Assembly (NCBI GenBank): GCA_022701475.1
Contig: JAKOOI010000483.1
Coordinates: 1-6,485, forward strand
Direction of reading: 5' to 3'
DNA: 6,485 nt
Source: Weeksellaceae bacterium
GTDB taxonomy: Bacteria > Bacteroidota > Bacteroidia > Flavobacteriales > Weeksellaceae
Each line of letters begins with the position of its first letter. The first letter of the stretch is position 1. The notes under the pieces were generated by a model. The model had not been told where the DNA came from, did no database searches, and saw only the letters and a list, made by a program, of their open reading frames with translations. The position numbers were made by a program, and so were the translations under genes. This document shows, in pieces, positions 5,362 through 6,485 of the stretch.

Positions 5362-5958
5362 ATGGTAATCAAAGAAGAAATTCTGCATTCAGTAGGAGCA
5401 ATCACAAGGAGATACAAACCTTCGGAAATTATATTCAGCGAAGGTGACATTCCTAATTATTATTATCAGATTATAGAAGGGGATGTGAAACTCAATAATT
5501 ATAATGATGACGGCAAAGAAATTATCCAGACCCTTCTGGAAGACGGTCAGAGCATCGGGGAATCATTGCTGTTTATGGATAAGCTGTATCCCATTAATGC
5601 CATTGCACTGAGCCACTGTAGTGTCCTGAGACTTCCGAAAAAAGTATTTCTGGACCTGATGAAACTTTATCCTGATATTTGCCTGGATATGAACAAGGTT
5701 CTTTCCCAGAGGCTTTATTTCAAGATTATCATGACACAGAATATGTCTTCCCAGAATCCTACAGCAAAACTTAAAGTACTGATGGACTATCTGAAAAGCT
5801 TTCAGAAGGAGCAGTCCCCTTACTCATTCATGATTCCGCTGACCAGACAGCAGATGGCAAGCCTCACGGGGCTCTGCGTGGAGACGGCCATCAGAACTAT
5901 CAAAGGGATGGAAAGAGATAAAATCGTAAGAATAGAAAACCGTAAGATACTTTATTAA
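5362..5958 (+). CDS. Crp/Fnr family regulator, stand-alone
   Basis: 198 residues, clearly different in sequence from the Crp/Fnr protein at 4119-4715. The N-terminal effector barrel covers about 15-110 (IIFSEGDIPNYYYQIIEGDVK, then GQSIGESLLF). The dimer helix is about 105-130, and the C-terminal winged helix-turn-helix starts at about 159 (PLTRQQMASLTGLCVETAIR). The recognition helix has Val173, Glu174 and Arg178, lining up with Fnr Val208, Glu209 and Arg213, while Fnr Ser212 is replaced by Ile177. Glu plus Arg fits a TGA-containing half site. The cAMP-binding Arg-Ser of Crp is replaced by PINA (77-80), and there is no N-terminal cysteine cluster; cysteines are at 86, 107 and 172. So neither cAMP nor an Fnr-type iron-sulphur cluster is expected, and the signal (for example NO or haem, as in Dnr/HcpR relatives) is open. 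It sits between two Fnr-like promoter modules. Confidence 0.92.
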   Translation: MVIKEEILHSVGAITRRYKPSEIIFSEGDIPNYYYQIIEGDVKLNNYNDDGKEIIQTLLEDGQSIGESLLFMDKLYPINAIALSHCSVLRLPKKVFLDLMKLYPDICLDMNKVLSQRLYFKIIMTQNMSSQNPTAKLKVLMDYLKSFQKEQSPYSFMIPLTRQQMASLTGLCVETAIRTIKGMERDKIVRIENRKILY

Positions 5959-5992
5959 ACCGGTTCGCGGACGCAGATTCCCTACAGACAAA

Positions 5993-6016
5993 CAGACCTG
6001 TTGTCACAACAGTCTG
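5993..6016 (+). terminator. Hairpin after second Crp/Fnr gene
   Basis: CAGA+CTGTTG (5993-6003, with C5997 bulged) pairs with CAACAG+TCTG (6007-6016) around a 3-nt loop, 10 bp in all. No run of T follows directly, so this is a poor intrinsic terminator. It may be a terminator with a weak tail, an mRNA 3' end stabiliser or a protein-binding dyad. Confidence 0.4.
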
Positions 6017-6064
6017 CATAACAGCTTTCTTCTGTAATGCCGTAAATAAAAATCACCTGCTGAC

Positions 6065-6078
6065 ATGACTTTCGTCAT
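6065..6078. promoter_or_regulatory. Fnr/Crp-like operator, site 2
   Basis: ATGAC-TTTC-GTCAT, a perfect dyad with 5-nt half sites and 4-nt spacer. It shares ATGA-(C/T)-TTT-N-GTCATAA with the site at 4900-4913 and also ends exactly 22 bp before a TAnnTTTG box. A second, imperfect dyad (TGTGAAT/ATTTACA, 6084-6098) lies between the operator and the box. Confidence 0.7.
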
Positions 6079-6100
6079 AAAACTGTGAATTATTTACACG

Positions 6101-6108
6101 TACATTTG
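6101..6108 (+). promoter_or_regulatory. Promoter -7 box downstream of site 2
   Basis: TACATTTG is a perfect TAnnTTTG match. The predicted start near 6113 puts the dyad centre near -41.5. The transcript would run about 150 nt before the first reasonable start codon (6266) and about 360 nt before the gene entering at 6474, so it has a long leader or makes a small RNA or peptide. Confidence 0.65.
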
Positions 6109-6216
6109 AGTCAGCAATTCATCACCTTCCTGATCCTCGGGAACGGGCATCCTGAAAATATTTGGCTTTCACATTATCAGAAACAATCCATTCAGCTCAT
6201 CGCCGGCTTATACTGG

Positions 6217-6408
6217 TTACCGCCGGATATGGATATCATTGCATAGTAATACAAAAAATTCAGCTATGAACAATATAAATCCAACAAACCGGAGTTCAAG
6301 AGGCAACTCCTGTTCCGGGAGGCGATCTTCGGACTCGTGTGACGGCGGCAGTTCAGGCAACGGGAATCCAGGATTCGGAGGCAGATGCAATTCATAATTC
6401 TTTTCCAT
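6217..6408 (-). CDS. Alternative antisense ORF, 63 aa, Pro-rich with possible membrane segment
   Basis: On the minus strand an ATG at 6408 is preceded by AGAGAGGTAACC, an unusually good Shine-Dalgarno sequence at normal spacing. The product would have a Pro/Glu-rich first part (PNPGFPLPELPP, LPEQELPLEL) and a hydrophobic stretch, FVGFILFIAEFFVLL, near residues 41-55. However, no TAnnTTTG box is seen upstream on this strand. Its Pro-richness is partly what the opposite strand of a Gly-rich frame produces, and flavobacteria depend little on Shine-Dalgarno pairing. I list it because it cannot be excluded. Confidence 0.2.
   Translation of the reverse strand: MEKNYELHLPPNPGFPLPELPPSHESEDRLPEQELPLELRFVGFILFIAEFFVLLCNDIHIRR
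6266..6397 (+). CDS. Possible 43-aa Gly/Ser/Cys-rich peptide
   Basis: A short plus-strand frame with an A-rich leader (AAAAAATTCAGCT before the ATG). The peptide is rich in Gly, Ser, Asn and Arg, with cysteines at 16, 25 and 41; the second half, around SCDGGSSGNGNPGFGG, is low in hydrophobic residues. There is no signal peptide or membrane segment, and I recognise no family. It lies downstream of the operator and promoter at 6065-6108 on the same strand. The composition could suit a modified peptide precursor or a small metal- or redox-binding peptide, but no maturation gene is visible and this is speculation. An overlapping antisense frame (6217-6408, minus) competes with it, so only one, or neither, is likely to be real. 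Confidence 0.3.
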   Translation: MNNINPTNRSSRGNSCSGRRSSDSCDGGSSGNGNPGFGGRCNS

Positions 6409-6473
6409 GGTTACCTCTCTATTATTTTCAATAAAAGGATAATCTTTTCTAATCTATAAATACCATCATCATT

Positions 6474-6485
6474 ATGGCCAACAGA
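6474..6485 (+). CDS. Start of a gene running off the right edge
   Basis: ATG followed by three sense codons (M-A-N-R) to the window end, preceded by an A/T-rich leader ending CATCATCATT. Too short to identify. The 76 bases before it (6398-6473) are AT-rich and contain no perfect TAnnTTTG box, so it may depend on the promoter at 6101-6108. Confidence 0.35.

Noticed and set aside
1..6485. CRISPR array, tRNA, rRNA, transposase or phage genes
   Set aside because: I looked for regularly spaced repeats, cloverleaf-like segments, rRNA cores and integrase or transposase motifs and saw none.

Overview
The window looks like chromosomal DNA from a flavobacterium, probably Chryseobacterium or a close relative. 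Three things point there: promoters of the Bacteroidetes TAnnTTTG type, A-rich leaders with little Shine-Dalgarno signal, and a gene content (BrxC/YtxJ-like protein, YfiT-like DinB protein, short Crp/Fnr proteins, compact DEAD-box helicase) I associate with that group. Genus is inference; there is no rRNA or phylogenetic marker here.

Layout. (1) 1-423: C-terminal part of an RsuA/RluB-type pseudouridine synthase, cut by the window edge. It converges with pncA (nicotinamidase, minus strand, 662-1267). A strong bidirectional hairpin terminator (493-527) and TTATAAGTT repeats lie between them. (2) 1439-2581: a DEAD-box RNA helicase, divergent from pncA, with a perfect TAnnTTTG box just upstream. 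(3) 2754-4715: four tightly packed genes on the plus strand, encoding a YfiT-like bacillithiol S-transferase, a DUF1569 protein, a YtxJ/BrxC-like monothiol bacilliredoxin and a Crp/Fnr regulator. Junctions overlap by 7, 4 and 1 nt and a hairpin terminator follows, so this is almost certainly one operon concerned with thiol/redox or xenobiotic stress. (4) 4716-6485: an AT-rich accessory-looking stretch with a second Crp/Fnr regulator (5362-5958), two small cysteine-containing ORFs and the first codons of another gene at the right edge.

The most interesting signal is in part 4. Two dyads of the form ATGAY-N4-RTCAT (4900-4913 and 6065-6078) each lie exactly 22 bp upstream of a perfect TAnnTTTG box (4936-4943 and 6101-6108). 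The dyad centre would sit near -41.5 of the expected start site, the class II activator position for Crp/Fnr proteins. The two promoter modules flank the second Crp/Fnr gene, and each leads into a short, uncharacterised reading frame with three cysteines. I read this as a local Crp/Fnr-controlled circuit driving two small genes or RNAs; what those products do cannot be told from sequence alone.
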